DNA of 64,000 nt from Halomonas llamarensis (GTDB lineage: Bacteria > Pseudomonadota > Gammaproteobacteria > Pseudomonadales > Halomonadaceae). Below the pieces are notes generated by a model, which saw nothing but the letters and a program-made list of their open reading frames with translations, did not search any database and was not told the DNA's origin. Position 1 is the stretch's first letter. Each line of letters starts with the position of its first letter. A program made the translations under genes and the position numbers. The stretch lies in NCBI RefSeq assembly GCF_023555005.1, contig NZ_JAMJPJ010000001.1:248001-312000 (forward strand), in the 5' to 3' direction. Of the stretch, positions 53,887-63,148 are shown piece by piece.

Positions 53887-54192
53887 TTAGGTGGTCGCTT
53901 TGCGTGCCGGTTCCAGTTGATCAGCGCTCGACTCAATATCTGTCTCGTGCTGATTTTTTGCTTTAAGGATAATGCGCGCTTTTTTCATGGCCGTGCTGTC
54001 GCCCTCGATCACGCTCTTCTGGGAAACATCCATGACCGATACCGCCGCTGTGTCAGCATTCTGATGAATAGCCTGACTCGACGCTTTCAGGGGCTCGTTC
54101 AACTGCATGGTACGCTCGGATGCCTGACCGGCCTGTGCGACCATTGGAACGGCAGCAATGACAAGAGCTAAAAGCGTTGTCCTGAGTTTCAT
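53887..54192 (-). CDS. small exported protein of unknown function, 101 aa
   Basis: Signal peptide MKLRTTLLALVIAAVPMVAQ with probable cleavage after AQA (about residue 22). The mature 80 residues are hydrophilic and Ser/Ala/Lys-rich (HQNADTAAVSVMDVSQKSVI), without Cys. GGAGAC lies before ATG 54192. It has its own terminator and sits between two intron relics. I do not recognise the family; a periplasmic location is all that can be said. Confidence 0.6.
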   Translation of the reverse strand: MKLRTTLLALVIAAVPMVAQAGQASERTMQLNEPLKASSQAIHQNADTAAVSVMDVSQKSVIEGDSTAMKKARIILKAKNQHETDIESSADQLEPARKATT

Positions 54193-54368
54193 GATACGTC
54201 TCCTTTCTGTTGGTACAGAAGAATGTTTTCCCTCTGTTAATTAGCATGCTAATGGATCGAGCATTCCAACAAAAGCTACTTTTATCGCCTGTTCCATTCG
54301 AAAAAATTAAAGTAAGCATAAATACTGACGCTAAAGCCCTCACCACCTGCCGCTTGCCCACTCATGAT

Positions 54369-54652
54369 GGGAATTAGGCGGTCGGTACCCGTGGGAATAC
54401 CGAGCTGCCGCGTCCCACCCTTGGACTTGGGGATCGTGGTGGCTCGGATCGGGCTGGGGTGATACGCGTCGACCAACAACCGCTCACGCAGCGTTGGCCA
54501 ATACGTCTTTAAGACGCGCGACCTCCCTCCCACCTACCCGCCGCATTTACTACCGCCCCTTCTGGATAGCCATGGGGCTTTGAGGATCATTGCACTCTCG
54601 CCCAGGTGCGATAGCCTCGTATGCGATGTCTTACGCGCCATGCCTGGCGCAC
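54369..54652 (-). mobile_element. group II intron remnant B (class C), 5' part only
   Basis: Minus strand. It starts GTGCGCCAGGCATGGCGC at 54652, directly after the mscS-type gene's terminator. About 120 nt of RNA domain I follow, then the beginning of the RT/maturase frame: LKTYWPTLRERLLVDAYHPS, then TIPKSKGGTRQLGIPTGTDRLI. Similarity ends near 54369; RT domains 2-7, maturase and domains V-VI are missing. It overlaps remnant A in the TDRLI region, so the two are separate copies, not halves of one. Confidence 0.75.
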
Positions 54653-54655
54653 AAC

Positions 54656-54689
54656 AAAACGGGCCGCCCAATGGGGCGGCCCGTTTTGC
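54656..54689. terminator. bidirectional terminator after ybiO
   Basis: AAAACGGGCCGCCC-AATG-GGGCGGCCCGTTTT, a perfect 14-bp stem, lies 18 nt after the ybiO stop. Intron remnant B starts 3 nt beyond it on the minus strand. Confidence 0.9.
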
Positions 54690-54706
54690 CTAGCGAACGT
54701 GGCGTT

Positions 54707-57034
54707 TTAGGACACGTCATCGTCGGTGGGTTTGGTCTGATCTGCCTCCGCGGAGGTTTGCACACCGTGCTCCGGGTCGTCGTGGCTGATCGCTTGAGAG
54801 GTCGTGCGATCCCCCTGGGCCTGAAGCACCCGCACGTTCGCTGCCGGTGAGTTGCCTTCCTTGTCCTCGCCGAAGTAGAGCGTGGTATGCGGGAACGGAA
54901 TCTCAATGCCAGCCTCGTCGAAGCGCAGCTTGACCAAGCGGTTGTAGGCGCGGCCCACGGCCCACTGGTCGCCCGGCGTGGTTTTGATTACCACGCGGAT
55001 ATTCACCGAGCTGTCCGCCAGCGCCGTGACACCGGCCACGGTAAGGTCATCCAGCAGCTTGTAGCCGTGCTCTTCACTGGCTTTCAAGTCTTCAAAGGCT
55101 AGCTTGAGCTGATCCACGGCGTCATCGATGCTCTCGCGGTAAGCGATGCCGTATTCACCCACGTGGTTGCCGTATTCGCGCATGTAGTTAGACACGGTGT
55201 CCACGCTTGAAAACGGTATCAAGTGGAAGGTGCCGGAGAGATCGCGAATCCCCACCGAGCGAATGCTCAACTTCTCGGCGGTGCCGGTAATGCCGCCCAC
55301 CGTGACCACATCACCGGTATTCATGGCGTTCTCCACCTGAATAAAGATCCCGGTGATGACATCCTGCACCAGTTTCTGGGCACCAAAACCAATCGCCAAA
55401 CCGAGCACACCGGCACCGGCAATCAGCGGGCCGATGTTGATGCCGATTTCAGACAAAACGATCATGCCGGTGATGGTCACCATGGCAATCGCCAGGGCGT
55501 TACGGAACAGACTTAACAGAGTTTTGGCCCGGGCGGACGGTTCGCCGTAGCCCGTTTCCGGGTTGAGTTTATGCTCGATCAGGCTAGCCAGCCCCAGCCA
55601 GACCCCCAGCGCAAAAATCAAAATCACCGCGACACTGGTAAGGTTCCCGACGAGGTTAGCACCGCGCTCAGAGGCGTACCACGTCGCCAGATCAAAGGCG
55701 CCCCAGGCATCGAGTACCACCATGATCACCGCGATACCGATTACCGTGCGTAGAATCCGCAGGGCGTTGGGGACATAGCTATTCAGGCGCTTTTCCAGCA
55801 GTGGCAGCTTGCGACGCAACTCCGCCGAAAGCGTAATCCGCCGACCAATGGTCTGAGTGAGAAATGACGAGGCCAAAAGCCCGACCACCACCGCCACCAG
55901 CGTTTTCAGCGTGGCAACCATCACAAAGGGCAGCGCATCGCCAGGGCGCGTGAGCGTCAGCACAAACACCACCAAAAAGTAGAGCAATGCAAAAAGATGC
56001 CAGCTGCGCGCAAAGAGCTGCAGCGACACGCGGCTAGCGGTAAAGCTGGCGTTGGCGGACATCACGATTAAGTTGTCGCGCAGGCGCACGCGGTTTTTCA
56101 AAATCACCGCCACGGCATAAATAAACGCGGCCACCATAATCAAGGTGCCCAACGCCTGGCCGAGGGCGGGTGCCACGTAGAAGTTCACCAGCGGCACGAC
56201 CACCATCAGCCCGTAGCCGACCATGCCAACAAGGCGTGCCAGCCAGCGATTCCAGTAGGAAGCCTCGGGTGCGGAAATCGGCAGCAACCGCAGCCCTTCG
56301 TAGCGCGACGAGAACAGCATCCGCACCGCGGCTTTGATCAGCTCAATCACCAGAAAGGCGTTGAGAAATAGCGACGCGCGTGTAGAGAGATCCCCGCTCT
56401 CACCCACCGCAAAGGTGGCGATGAGGTTACCGCCGACATAGGCAAAAGCGACGATCAGCACATCCACCAAGGCGGCCACTGCGACGCACACAATCAGCCG
56501 CAGTACCGGCGTTAACCCCGTGCCGTTTTGCGACCAGAGGCTAATCTTGCCGAATAGCGGTTTGCACAGCCGACGAAACAGCATAAACAGCACAAAGGTA
56601 GCGAGAATCACCAACCCCAAGTTAATCGCCGCCGTCGTGAACGCTGACAGTTCAAACGTGCTGGCGCCAGCGCCGCTGAACAGTTCGCTGACAATGGCTA
56701 CCGATTGCTCTAACTGCCCGCCGACATCGTTCACCACACGGCTGGTGAGCTGGGCTAGCTGACGCGGCAGCGATACCTCTTCGGGCACCATCTCGCTGCC
56801 TTGGGCAGCTTCGCTTTCCAGCCCGCCAGGCACCTGCGCCGCTTGGTTACGCAGTAACTCGACCAGCTCCTGGCGCGACTGCTCGTTTTCCAGCAAATCG
56901 GCCAGGTGACTGAAGGTGACCTGCTCACTATTACCCTCTTCATTGGCGGTTTGTGCCATGGCCGGTGTTACCATCAACGCCAAGAGCGCGAATAGCCAAA
57001 CACTAAACCAAGGCAAAAATCGTAGTCGCGTCAC
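54707..57034 (-). CDS. ybiO: mechanosensitive channel, YbiO type
   Basis: 775 residues. A signal-like start (WLFALLALMVTPAMAQT) and a periplasmic helical stretch (NEQSRQELVELLRNQ) come first. Many TM helices and the MscS core follow: pore helix LIAGAGVLGLAIGFGAQKLV, then VQDVITGIFIQVENAMNTGD and VGGITGTAEKLSIRSVGIRD. The C-terminal cytoplasmic domain ends in an acidic tail. The layout and blocks such as SLFLNAFLVIELIKAAVRML agree with E. coli YbiO (741 residues), a moderate-conductance channel that relieves osmotic downshock. That suits a halophile. Confidence 0.9.
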   Translation of the reverse strand: MTRLRFLPWFSVWLFALLALMVTPAMAQTANEEGNSEQVTFSHLADLLENEQSRQELVELLRNQAAQVPGGLESEAAQGSEMVPEEVSLPRQLAQLTSRVVNDVGGQLEQSVAIVSELFSGAGASTFELSAFTTAAINLGLVILATFVLFMLFRRLCKPLFGKISLWSQNGTGLTPVLRLIVCVAVAALVDVLIVAFAYVGGNLIATFAVGESGDLSTRASLFLNAFLVIELIKAAVRMLFSSRYEGLRLLPISAPEASYWNRWLARLVGMVGYGLMVVVPLVNFYVAPALGQALGTLIMVAAFIYAVAVILKNRVRLRDNLIVMSANASFTASRVSLQLFARSWHLFALLYFLVVFVLTLTRPGDALPFVMVATLKTLVAVVVGLLASSFLTQTIGRRITLSAELRRKLPLLEKRLNSYVPNALRILRTVIGIAVIMVVLDAWGAFDLATWYASERGANLVGNLTSVAVILIFALGVWLGLASLIEHKLNPETGYGEPSARAKTLLSLFRNALAIAMVTITGMIVLSEIGINIGPLIAGAGVLGLAIGFGAQKLVQDVITGIFIQVENAMNTGDVVTVGGITGTAEKLSIRSVGIRDLSGTFHLIPFSSVDTVSNYMREYGNHVGEYGIAYRESIDDAVDQLKLAFEDLKASEEHGYKLLDDLTVAGVTALADSSVNIRVVIKTTPGDQWAVGRAYNRLVKLRFDEAGIEIPFPHTTLYFGEDKEGNSPAANVRVLQAQGDRTTSQAISHDDPEHGVQTSAEADQTKPTDDDVS

Positions 57035-57154
57035 GCTTCTATCTCCCTATTGAGACCTATTTTGAAGACTGGGTTTTGAAAACTGGGTTTTGAAGACTGA
57101 ACCTGAAACGTCGTTAATGCGACAGCCTAGGCGATTGTCGCTGTCTTAATGGGC

Positions 57155-57583
57155 CTAGCATAGAGGCAACAGCCATGTTTGCGCCAGAACCAATACCAGG
57201 GCATAACGTGTGCCCTTCGCCAGCAAAATCCATAACATGGCGCGCCACCAGGGCAAGCGAAATACACCCGCCAGCACGCTGAGCGGGTCGCCGATCACCG
57301 GTAGCCAAGAGAGCAGCAGGCTGTATTCACCCAAGCGGTGGTACCAACGCTCGGCGCGGGCGAGACCTTGCGGGGAGGCGGGAAACCAACGGCGGTCTTG
57401 AAACTGGCGGGCATAACGCCCAAGCCCCACGTTGATTAAACTGCCCAACGTATTGCCCAGCGTGGCCACTCCCCACAGCGCGAGTGCAGGCTCATTCAGG
57501 CACCACTGCCGCGCCAGCCATACTTCCGAGCCCCCGGGCAGCAACGTGGCGCTCGCCAGCGCAATAACAAAGAGGCTAAGCAA
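57155..57583 (-). CDS. YqaA-family (DedA/VTT-like) membrane protein
   Basis: 142 residues with four hydrophobic segments. The YqaA blocks are LLPGGSEVWLA, TLGNTLGSLINVGLGRY and LLSWLPVIGDPLSVLAG, then FRLPWWRAMLWILLAKGTRY. DedA-superfamily members are linked to lipid carrier recycling and envelope homeostasis; the role of YqaA is not established. It lies 6 nt downstream of the IclR gene on the same strand. Confidence 0.85.
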   Translation of the reverse strand: MLSLFVIALASATLLPGGSEVWLARQWCLNEPALALWGVATLGNTLGSLINVGLGRYARQFQDRRWFPASPQGLARAERWYHRLGEYSLLLSWLPVIGDPLSVLAGVFRLPWWRAMLWILLAKGTRYALVLVLAQTWLLPLC

Positions 57584-57589
57584 AGAGCG

Positions 57590-58411
57590 CTACACCGGCA
57601 CGCGGCCGCCCAGCTGCGCGGTAATTTCCGCCGCGGTGGCCTGCACCAAACCGCCGAGCTCCTGAAGCCGCGCTTCGGGAATGCGCGCCATGGGGCCGGA
57701 AACGGAAATCGCCGCCAAGGGGCTACCGTGCTCGTCGTAAATACAGGCAGCGACACAGTGCAGGCCGATCGCATGCTCCTCGCGGTCGCAGGCAAAGCCA
57801 TCGGCGCGAATGCGGGCCATCTCGTCTTGCAAAGATACGGTCGTGGCGAGGGTGTTGTCGGTGGCTTGCACCAGCTCGCGGCCTTCAAGTAGCTGCGCGC
57901 GCTCGTCGGCGGGCATCCACGCCAGTAGCGCTTTGCCCACGCCGGAGGCATGCAGCGGCGCCCGCGAGCCTAAGCGGGTGATCATGCGCATCATCTGGGG
58001 AGATTCGTTCTGGGCAAGAAACACCGCCGTGTCACCGTCGCGGATGCCGAGGTTGGCGGTTTCACCGGTGGCTTGGGTTAAACGGCGCAGAAACGGGCGG
58101 CTGGTGGCGACAAAATCCCGCGCTTCGAGAAAGCTATTGCCGATACGGAACATTTTGACATCAATGCGCCACAGCCCCTGCTCGTTCTCCTGGGTAACGA
58201 AGCCCTGACTTTGCAGGGCCTGCAGCAGCCGATGCGTAGTAGACGGCGCAAGCTCCGCCGTTTCCGCCACCTCAGAAAGCGAAAGCCCGCGCGGGCTTTG
58301 CGACAGGTATTCTAACAGCGTCAACCCGCGCACTAACGATTGACTATGGCTACCGCTTGCTTTGGTGGCACTTGCCGGCCGCCCGGCGACTCTGCGCTTA
58401 ACCTCACTCAC
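57590..58411 (-). CDS. IclR-family transcriptional regulator
   Basis: 273 residues. The winged HTH (GLSLSEVAETAELAPSTTHR, about residues 40-59) is followed by the IclR effector domain (GKALLAWMPADERAQLLEG and CDREEHAIGLHCVAACIYD). It lies downstream of the enoyl-CoA hydratase gene on the same strand, 128 nt away. IclR proteins commonly control small-acid or aromatic catabolism; the target is unknown. Confidence 0.88.
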   Translation of the reverse strand: MSEVKRRVAGRPASATKASGSHSQSLVRGLTLLEYLSQSPRGLSLSEVAETAELAPSTTHRLLQALQSQGFVTQENEQGLWRIDVKMFRIGNSFLEARDFVATSRPFLRRLTQATGETANLGIRDGDTAVFLAQNESPQMMRMITRLGSRAPLHASGVGKALLAWMPADERAQLLEGRELVQATDNTLATTVSLQDEMARIRADGFACDREEHAIGLHCVAACIYDEHGSPLAAISVSGPMARIPEARLQELGGLVQATAAEITAQLGGRVPV

Positions 58412-58539
58412 CCTAACGTCTCCTAACGGCGCAAAAGGCGTCAGGATAACCCGCCTTAGCGCCGACTGTCGCGTTTACGGAAACGCTTTCCAACGTTTAG
58501 GCTCACCTCAAACACACGGCGCAGGCAAAGTGACGCGCC

Positions 58540-59337
58540 CTAGCGGTGCTTCCATTCGGGCGGGCGTTTCTCAATAAACGCATCGATCCCCTCGGCCACG
58601 TCGTCGGCGAGCATATTGCAGGCCATGGTGTCACCGGCAAAGGCGTAGGCTTCATCGAGTGGCATGGCGAGCTGGCGGGCGAACATGGCTTTGCCGGTAC
58701 GCACCGCCACTGCGCTTTTGGCGCGGATACTGTCGGTGAGCGCGGCGAGCGCTTCATCCACGCTATCATCCTCGGCGACGCGGTTAACCAGGCCCCACTC
58801 GGCGGCGGTGTCGGCGCTGATAAACTCGCCGGTCATCAGCATTTCCATCGCCCGCTTGCGCGGCACATTGCGCGACAGCGCCACCGCCGGGGTCGAGCAA
58901 AAAAGTCCCACGTTGATGCCGGACACGGCAAAGCGCGCGCTTTTGGTCGCCACAGCCAAATCGCAGCTCGCGACTAATTGACAGCCAGCGGCGGTCGCAA
59001 TGCCTTGCACCTTGGCAATGACCGGCACCGGCAGATTCACAATCGACTGCATCACCGCGCCACAGCGGGTAAAGAGCGTCTGATAGTAGGCTTTATCGGG
59101 GTTAGCGCGCATCTGCTTTAAATCGTGCCCGGCGCAGAAGGCTTTGCCTTCGGCGGCGAGCACCACGCAGCACACGCTGTTGTCGGCTTGGATCTCATCA
59201 AGCGCGCTTTGTAACGCATCGAGCATGGCCTCGGAAAGCGCGTTGAAGCTTTTCGGGGCGTTGAGCGTCAAGGTCACCACGCCTTGGTTGTCATCGCGTG
59301 TTACCAGCGTATCCGCGGTTGTTGGCGTCATTGTCAT
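58540..59337 (-). CDS. enoyl-CoA hydratase/isomerase family protein
   Basis: 265 residues, crotonase fold. The oxyanion-hole and CoA blocks are GKAFCAGHDLKQMRA and IATAAGCQLVASCDLAVATK, with later NVGLFCSTPAVALSRNVPRK. The start ATG 59337 follows AGGAGA. The catalytic pair of classic enoyl-CoA hydratase (two Glu) is not clear: Cys-Gln stands near the first position (AGCQLV) and Ser-Thr near the second (FCSTP). It may have another activity in the superfamily. It sits 7 nt after trhO. Confidence 0.85.
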   Translation of the reverse strand: MTMTPTTADTLVTRDDNQGVVTLTLNAPKSFNALSEAMLDALQSALDEIQADNSVCCVVLAAEGKAFCAGHDLKQMRANPDKAYYQTLFTRCGAVMQSIVNLPVPVIAKVQGIATAAGCQLVASCDLAVATKSARFAVSGINVGLFCSTPAVALSRNVPRKRAMEMLMTGEFISADTAAEWGLVNRVAEDDSVDEALAALTDSIRAKSAVAVRTGKAMFARQLAMPLDEAYAFAGDTMACNMLADDVAEGIDAFIEKRPPEWKHR

Positions 59338-59344
59338 TGTTCTC

Positions 59345-60310
59345 CTATCGCTTAGAATCGCGCGGGTCGCGCCCAAGGGGGTGCGGCTTGCCGCGCGCGA
59401 TAGCCAACTCAATTTGGCGCTGGCGTTCGCGCGCGGCGGCGCGGGTCTTCTCCGGCAGCGAATCGATACAGTGCGGACAGCTGATGCCCGGCTCGTAATC
59501 CGGCGAGCGCATATCCTCGGCGGAAATCGGTCGGCGACAGGCGTGGCACTGTTCAAATTCACCTTCGCTTAAATCGTGGCGCACGGTGACGCGGTTATCA
59601 AACACAAAGCATTCGCCGCGCCACAATGACTGCTCTTCCGGGACTTTTTCCAGATAGTTCAGCACGCCGCCTTTCAGGTGGTAAACCTCGTCAAAGCCTT
59701 CTTTCAGCATAAAGCTGGAGGCTTTTTCACAGCGAATGCCGCCGGTGCAAAACATAGCGACTTTTTTGTGCCGGGTAGGATCATAATGCGCGCGCACGTA
59801 GTCAGGGAATTCGCGGAAGGTCGCTGTTTTGGGGTCAATCGCGCCTTCGAAGCTGCCGATGTCGACCTCGTAATCGTTGCGGGTATCGATCACCAGCACT
59901 TCCGGGTCGGCGATGATGTCGTTCCACTGCTCGGGCTCAACGTAAGTACCGACCGTATCGTTGGGGTCGATCCCCGGCACGCCAAGCGTCACGATCTCTT
60001 TTTTGAGTTTGACCTTGGTGCGATAAAACGGCATTTCGTCACAGTACGACGCTTTATAATGCGCCGCGTTATGGGGGATATCGCGCAAGCGTGGATCGGC
60101 GGTAAGCCAGGCAAGCAGCGCCTCAACGCCCGTGCGAGGGCCCGCAACGGTGCCGTTAATCCCCTCGCGAGCCAACAGCAGCGTGCCTTTAACGCCGTTA
60201 TCCAGCATGGTTTGGCGCAGCGGCTCGCGCAGCGCTTCAAAATCATCCAGCGTGACAAATTTGTACATCGCCGCGACCAAAATGGGCGGCGTTTCGGTGG
60301 GGTGTGGCAT
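59345..60310 (-). CDS. trhO: tRNA uridine(34) hydroxylase TrhO (rhodanese family)
   Basis: 321 residues. An N-terminal acylphosphatase-like domain ([18 protein letters not shown]) is followed by a rhodanese domain with the catalytic Cys in [15 protein letters not shown], and a C-terminal CHACRRPIS...CPHC Cys cluster. TrhO uses O2 to make 5-hydroxyuridine at the wobble position of tRNAs. ATG 60310 has GGAG 6 nt upstream; the frame upstream of it is not conserved. Confidence 0.93.
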   Translation of the reverse strand: MPHPTETPPILVAAMYKFVTLDDFEALREPLRQTMLDNGVKGTLLLAREGINGTVAGPRTGVEALLAWLTADPRLRDIPHNAAHYKASYCDEMPFYRTKVKLKKEIVTLGVPGIDPNDTVGTYVEPEQWNDIIADPEVLVIDTRNDYEVDIGSFEGAIDPKTATFREFPDYVRAHYDPTRHKKVAMFCTGGIRCEKASSFMLKEGFDEVYHLKGGVLNYLEKVPEEQSLWRGECFVFDNRVTVRHDLSEGEFEQCHACRRPISAEDMRSPDYEPGISCPHCIDSLPEKTRAAARERQRQIELAIARGKPHPLGRDPRDSKR

Positions 60311-60359
60311 GTAAAACTCCGGTTGTCGCCCCCGTAAAGGGCGGACCATTAACAACGAC

Positions 60360-60383
60360 GACGCCCCGCGATAGCGGGGCGTC
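60360..60383. terminator. hairpin between serA and trhO
   Basis: A perfect 10-bp stem GACGCCCCGC/GCGGGGCGTC with a GATA loop, 48 nt after the serA stop. The T run on the minus strand is poor (GTCGTTGTT). Confidence 0.5.
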
Positions 60384-60430
60384 AGATATGACAGCGAAAT
60401 TCACTCAGCGTTTGGTTGTTTTGGACCAAG

Positions 60431-61675
60431 CTAGCTGTTTTGCGCCGAATAAAGCGCGCGAATTTTCAGCGTGTGCGTGACTTTCTTCAGCGCCTCAAGC
60501 GCCTGCGGGCCGTAGGCTTTGTCCACATCAATCACCACATAACCGACTTTTTCGTTGGTCTGCAGGTACTGGCCGGAAATATTGATGCCGTTTTCCGACA
60601 GCACGCGGTTGATCTCGGAAAGCACACCCGGCACGTTGTCGTGAATATGCAACAGGCGGTGCTTATCCGGGTGCGCGGGCAGCGCCACTTCGGGGAAATT
60701 CACCGAGGTCACGGTGGTGCCGTTATCGGAGTAGGTGATCAGCTTCTCGGAGACCTCGATGCCGATATTCTCCTGCGCTTCCAAAGTCGAGCCGCCAATG
60801 TGCGGGGTTAAAATCACGTTGGGCAACCCGCGCAGCGGACTCACGAATTCTTCGTCGTTGCCTTTCGGCTCGACCGGGAACACATCGATCGCCGCGCCGT
60901 TGAGCTTGCTGGCTTTCACCGCTTCGGCCAGCGGCTCAATTTCCACTACGCTACCGCGCGAGGCGTTGATAAAGATCGCGCCGGGTTTCATCGCCGCGAT
61001 CTCTTTCTCGCCGATCATCCAGCGGGTCGAAGGTAAATCCGGCACGTGTAGGCTGATCACATCGGCGCGGCGTAGAAGCTCTTCAAGACTGCCGACCTGG
61101 GAAGCATTGCCCATGCCCAGCTTGGCGATGACATCGTAATAAATGACGTTAAAGCCGAGCGACTCCGCAAGGACGGAAAGCTGCGCGCCAATACTGCCGT
61201 AACCCACGATACCCAGCGTTTTGCCGCGAGCTTCATGGGAATTTTTCGCCGATTTCAGCCAGCCGCCTTCATGGGCGCGGGCGGTCTTTTCGGGAATGCC
61301 GCGCAGCAACATGATCGCTTCGGCCAGCACCAACTCGGCCACCGAGCGAGTATTGGAGTACGGCGCGTTAAAGACCGCAATACCGCGCTTAAGGGCGGCA
61401 TCAAGGTCGACCTGGTTGGTTCCGATACAGAAACAGCCAACGCCAACGAGCTTCTCTGCCGCCGCAAACACGCGCTCGGTAAGCTGCGTGCGCGAACGAA
61501 GGCCGATGAAGTGAACGTCGCGGATCTTCTCGATCAACGTTTCTTCATCTAGCGATGTCGGCAGGTGCTCGATGTTCTCGTAACCTGCATTATGGAAATT
61601 GTCCACCGCGCTCTGGTGGACGCCCTCGAGTAGCAGGATCTTAATCTTGCTCTTGTCCAGGGACGTTTTAGCCAT
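60431..61675 (-). CDS. serA: D-3-phosphoglycerate dehydrogenase
   Basis: 414 residues. First enzyme of serine synthesis, oxidising 3-phosphoglycerate. NAD motif GYGSIGAQLSVLAES, catalytic Arg in FINASRGSVVEIEPL, catalytic His in PHIGGSTLEAQ. A C-terminal ACT domain (HIHDNVPGVLSEINRVLSEN) is the serine-binding allosteric site, as in E. coli. ATG 61675 gives MAKTSLDKSKIKILLLEG; the open frame extends upstream but is not conserved. Confidence 0.95.
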   Translation of the reverse strand: MAKTSLDKSKIKILLLEGVHQSAVDNFHNAGYENIEHLPTSLDEETLIEKIRDVHFIGLRSRTQLTERVFAAAEKLVGVGCFCIGTNQVDLDAALKRGIAVFNAPYSNTRSVAELVLAEAIMLLRGIPEKTARAHEGGWLKSAKNSHEARGKTLGIVGYGSIGAQLSVLAESLGFNVIYYDVIAKLGMGNASQVGSLEELLRRADVISLHVPDLPSTRWMIGEKEIAAMKPGAIFINASRGSVVEIEPLAEAVKASKLNGAAIDVFPVEPKGNDEEFVSPLRGLPNVILTPHIGGSTLEAQENIGIEVSEKLITYSDNGTTVTSVNFPEVALPAHPDKHRLLHIHDNVPGVLSEINRVLSENGINISGQYLQTNEKVGYVVIDVDKAYGPQALEALKKVTHTLKIRALYSAQNS

Positions 61676-61945
61676 GGCTGAATCAACCTCATTAGTCGGC
61701 GCTTGCGCCGTGTACCGGTTCACGAAAGACCCGTATATTAGCACAGCCACGGCGCCCGCGCGGGGCGATACGGATGAAAAGTCTACGCGCTCAGCATGAA
61801 CGCGATGCATTTACCCGCCCGTTAAATCACATTTGGCCAAACGCGGGCAGACGCGCCGGGGGGTGCTCGGTGTATACTGAGCGGCCATTTTCCATGACAC
61901 TGGTCTTAAACAAACGTGAGCTTTGAGAGACGGCAGGCATCGGCA

Positions 61946-62239
61946 ATGAGTGATACGACATCTTCCTCCCCGCAGGACGTCCCTCCGCAGGACTTCGCGG
62001 CTACGGTGGAGCAGCTAGAAACGCTCGTCGAGCGGTTGGAATCAGGCGCGCTGTCGCTTGAGGATTCGCTCACGGCGTTTGAACAGGGCGTACGGCTTAC
62101 CCGCGAGGCGCAAAATCGCCTGGATAATGCCGAGCTGAAAGTGCGCGCGCTAAGCGAAGATGGCGACGGTCGGCTGGCGGTGACGCCGTTTAATGCGCCG
62201 GACGATGACGCCGCCGGCGAGGAGAATCCGCCATGGTAG
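61946..62239 (+). CDS. xseB: exodeoxyribonuclease VII small subunit
   Basis: 97 residues. The XseB core is [20 protein letters not shown], then [20 protein letters not shown]. It binds XseA and is needed for single-strand DNA exonuclease activity. The stop overlaps the ispA start by 7 nt; xseB-ispA-dxs is the standard order in gammaproteobacteria. ATG 61946 gives the usual short N-terminus. Confidence 0.93.
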   Translation: MSDTTSSSPQDVPPQDFAATVEQLETLVERLESGALSLEDSLTAFEQGVRLTREAQNRLDNAELKVRALSEDGDGRLAVTPFNAPDDDAAGEENPPW

Positions 62240-63126
62240 CCACCCAGGTGCCCGTTCTGAAAACCCTACACCACGCAAGCAATGCCCGCGTCGATGCCAC
62301 GCTTTCCGCGCTGTTCGAGGCGCGCCCGGCCACCGCCCCGCGATTAGAGGCGGCCATGCGCCACGGTTTGCTGGTCGGCGGCAAGCGCTTGCGTCCGCTT
62401 TTGGTTTACCTTGCAGGCCGCGCCCTAGGCGCCGATGACGAAGCACTCGATGCCCCGGCAGCCGCCATTGAGCTGATCCACGCCTATTCGTTGATTCACG
62501 ATGACCTGCCGGCGATGGACGACGACGACCTGCGCCGCGGCCAGCCCACCGTCCACATCACCTATGACGAAGCCACCGCGATTCTTGCCGGCGATGCGCT
62601 GCAGACGCTGGCGTTTGAGGTGCTGGCCAACACGCCCCACCCGCGCTTAGGCAGCCTTGTGCGCACGCTGGCCGCCGCCTCCGGTCGCGATGGCATGGTG
62701 GCTGGCCAAGCGCTGGATTTAGACGCCGTGGGCGGCCACCCGGAGGTTGACGCCCTTGCGCACATGCACGCGCACAAAACCGGCGCGCTGATCGAAGCCG
62801 CCGTGCGCTTAGGCGGTTTGATCGCGGTCGCCGAAACGGACCCGCGCCTAGCGTCGCTATCTCGCTACGCCCGCGCGATTGGCCTCGCCTTTCAAATTCA
62901 CGACGACGTATTGGATGTCACCGGCGATACGGCAACACTAGGTAAAACCTCCGGCGCGGATGCGGCCCGGGAAAAGCCCACCTACCCTAGCTTGCTCGGG
63001 CTTGAGGGCGCACAGCGTAAAGCCCAAGCCCTAATTGACGAGGCCATCGCCGCGCTTGCCCCGCTGGGCGAGAACGCGGCGCCGCTGGCCGAGTTAGCCT
63101 ATTACATGATCAAGCGCGACCATTAG
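62233..63126 (+). CDS. ispA: farnesyl diphosphate synthase
   Basis: 297 residues, trans-prenyltransferase making C15 farnesyl diphosphate from IPP and DMAPP. The first Asp-rich motif is in [18 protein letters not shown] and the second in [13 protein letters not shown]. The [12 protein letters not shown] block is present. The start lies within the xseB end, after GAGGAG. It feeds quinone and lipid-carrier synthesis downstream of the Dxs pathway. Confidence 0.94.
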   Translation: MVATQVPVLKTLHHASNARVDATLSALFEARPATAPRLEAAMRHGLLVGGKRLRPLLVYLAGRALGADDEALDAPAAAIELIHAYSLIHDDLPAMDDDDLRRGQPTVHITYDEATAILAGDALQTLAFEVLANTPHPRLGSLVRTLAAASGRDGMVAGQALDLDAVGGHPEVDALAHMHAHKTGALIEAAVRLGGLIAVAETDPRLASLSRYARAIGLAFQIHDDVLDVTGDTATLGKTSGADAAREKPTYPSLLGLEGAQRKAQALIDEAIAALAPLGENAAPLAELAYYMIKRDH

Positions 63127-63148
63127 CGATTCGGATAAACGAGTGCCC

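Noticed and set aside
54282-54533. 83-codon open frame read as a complete small protein
   Set aside because: Its first half is the N-terminal part of a group II intron RT and its second half is unrelated spacer sequence.
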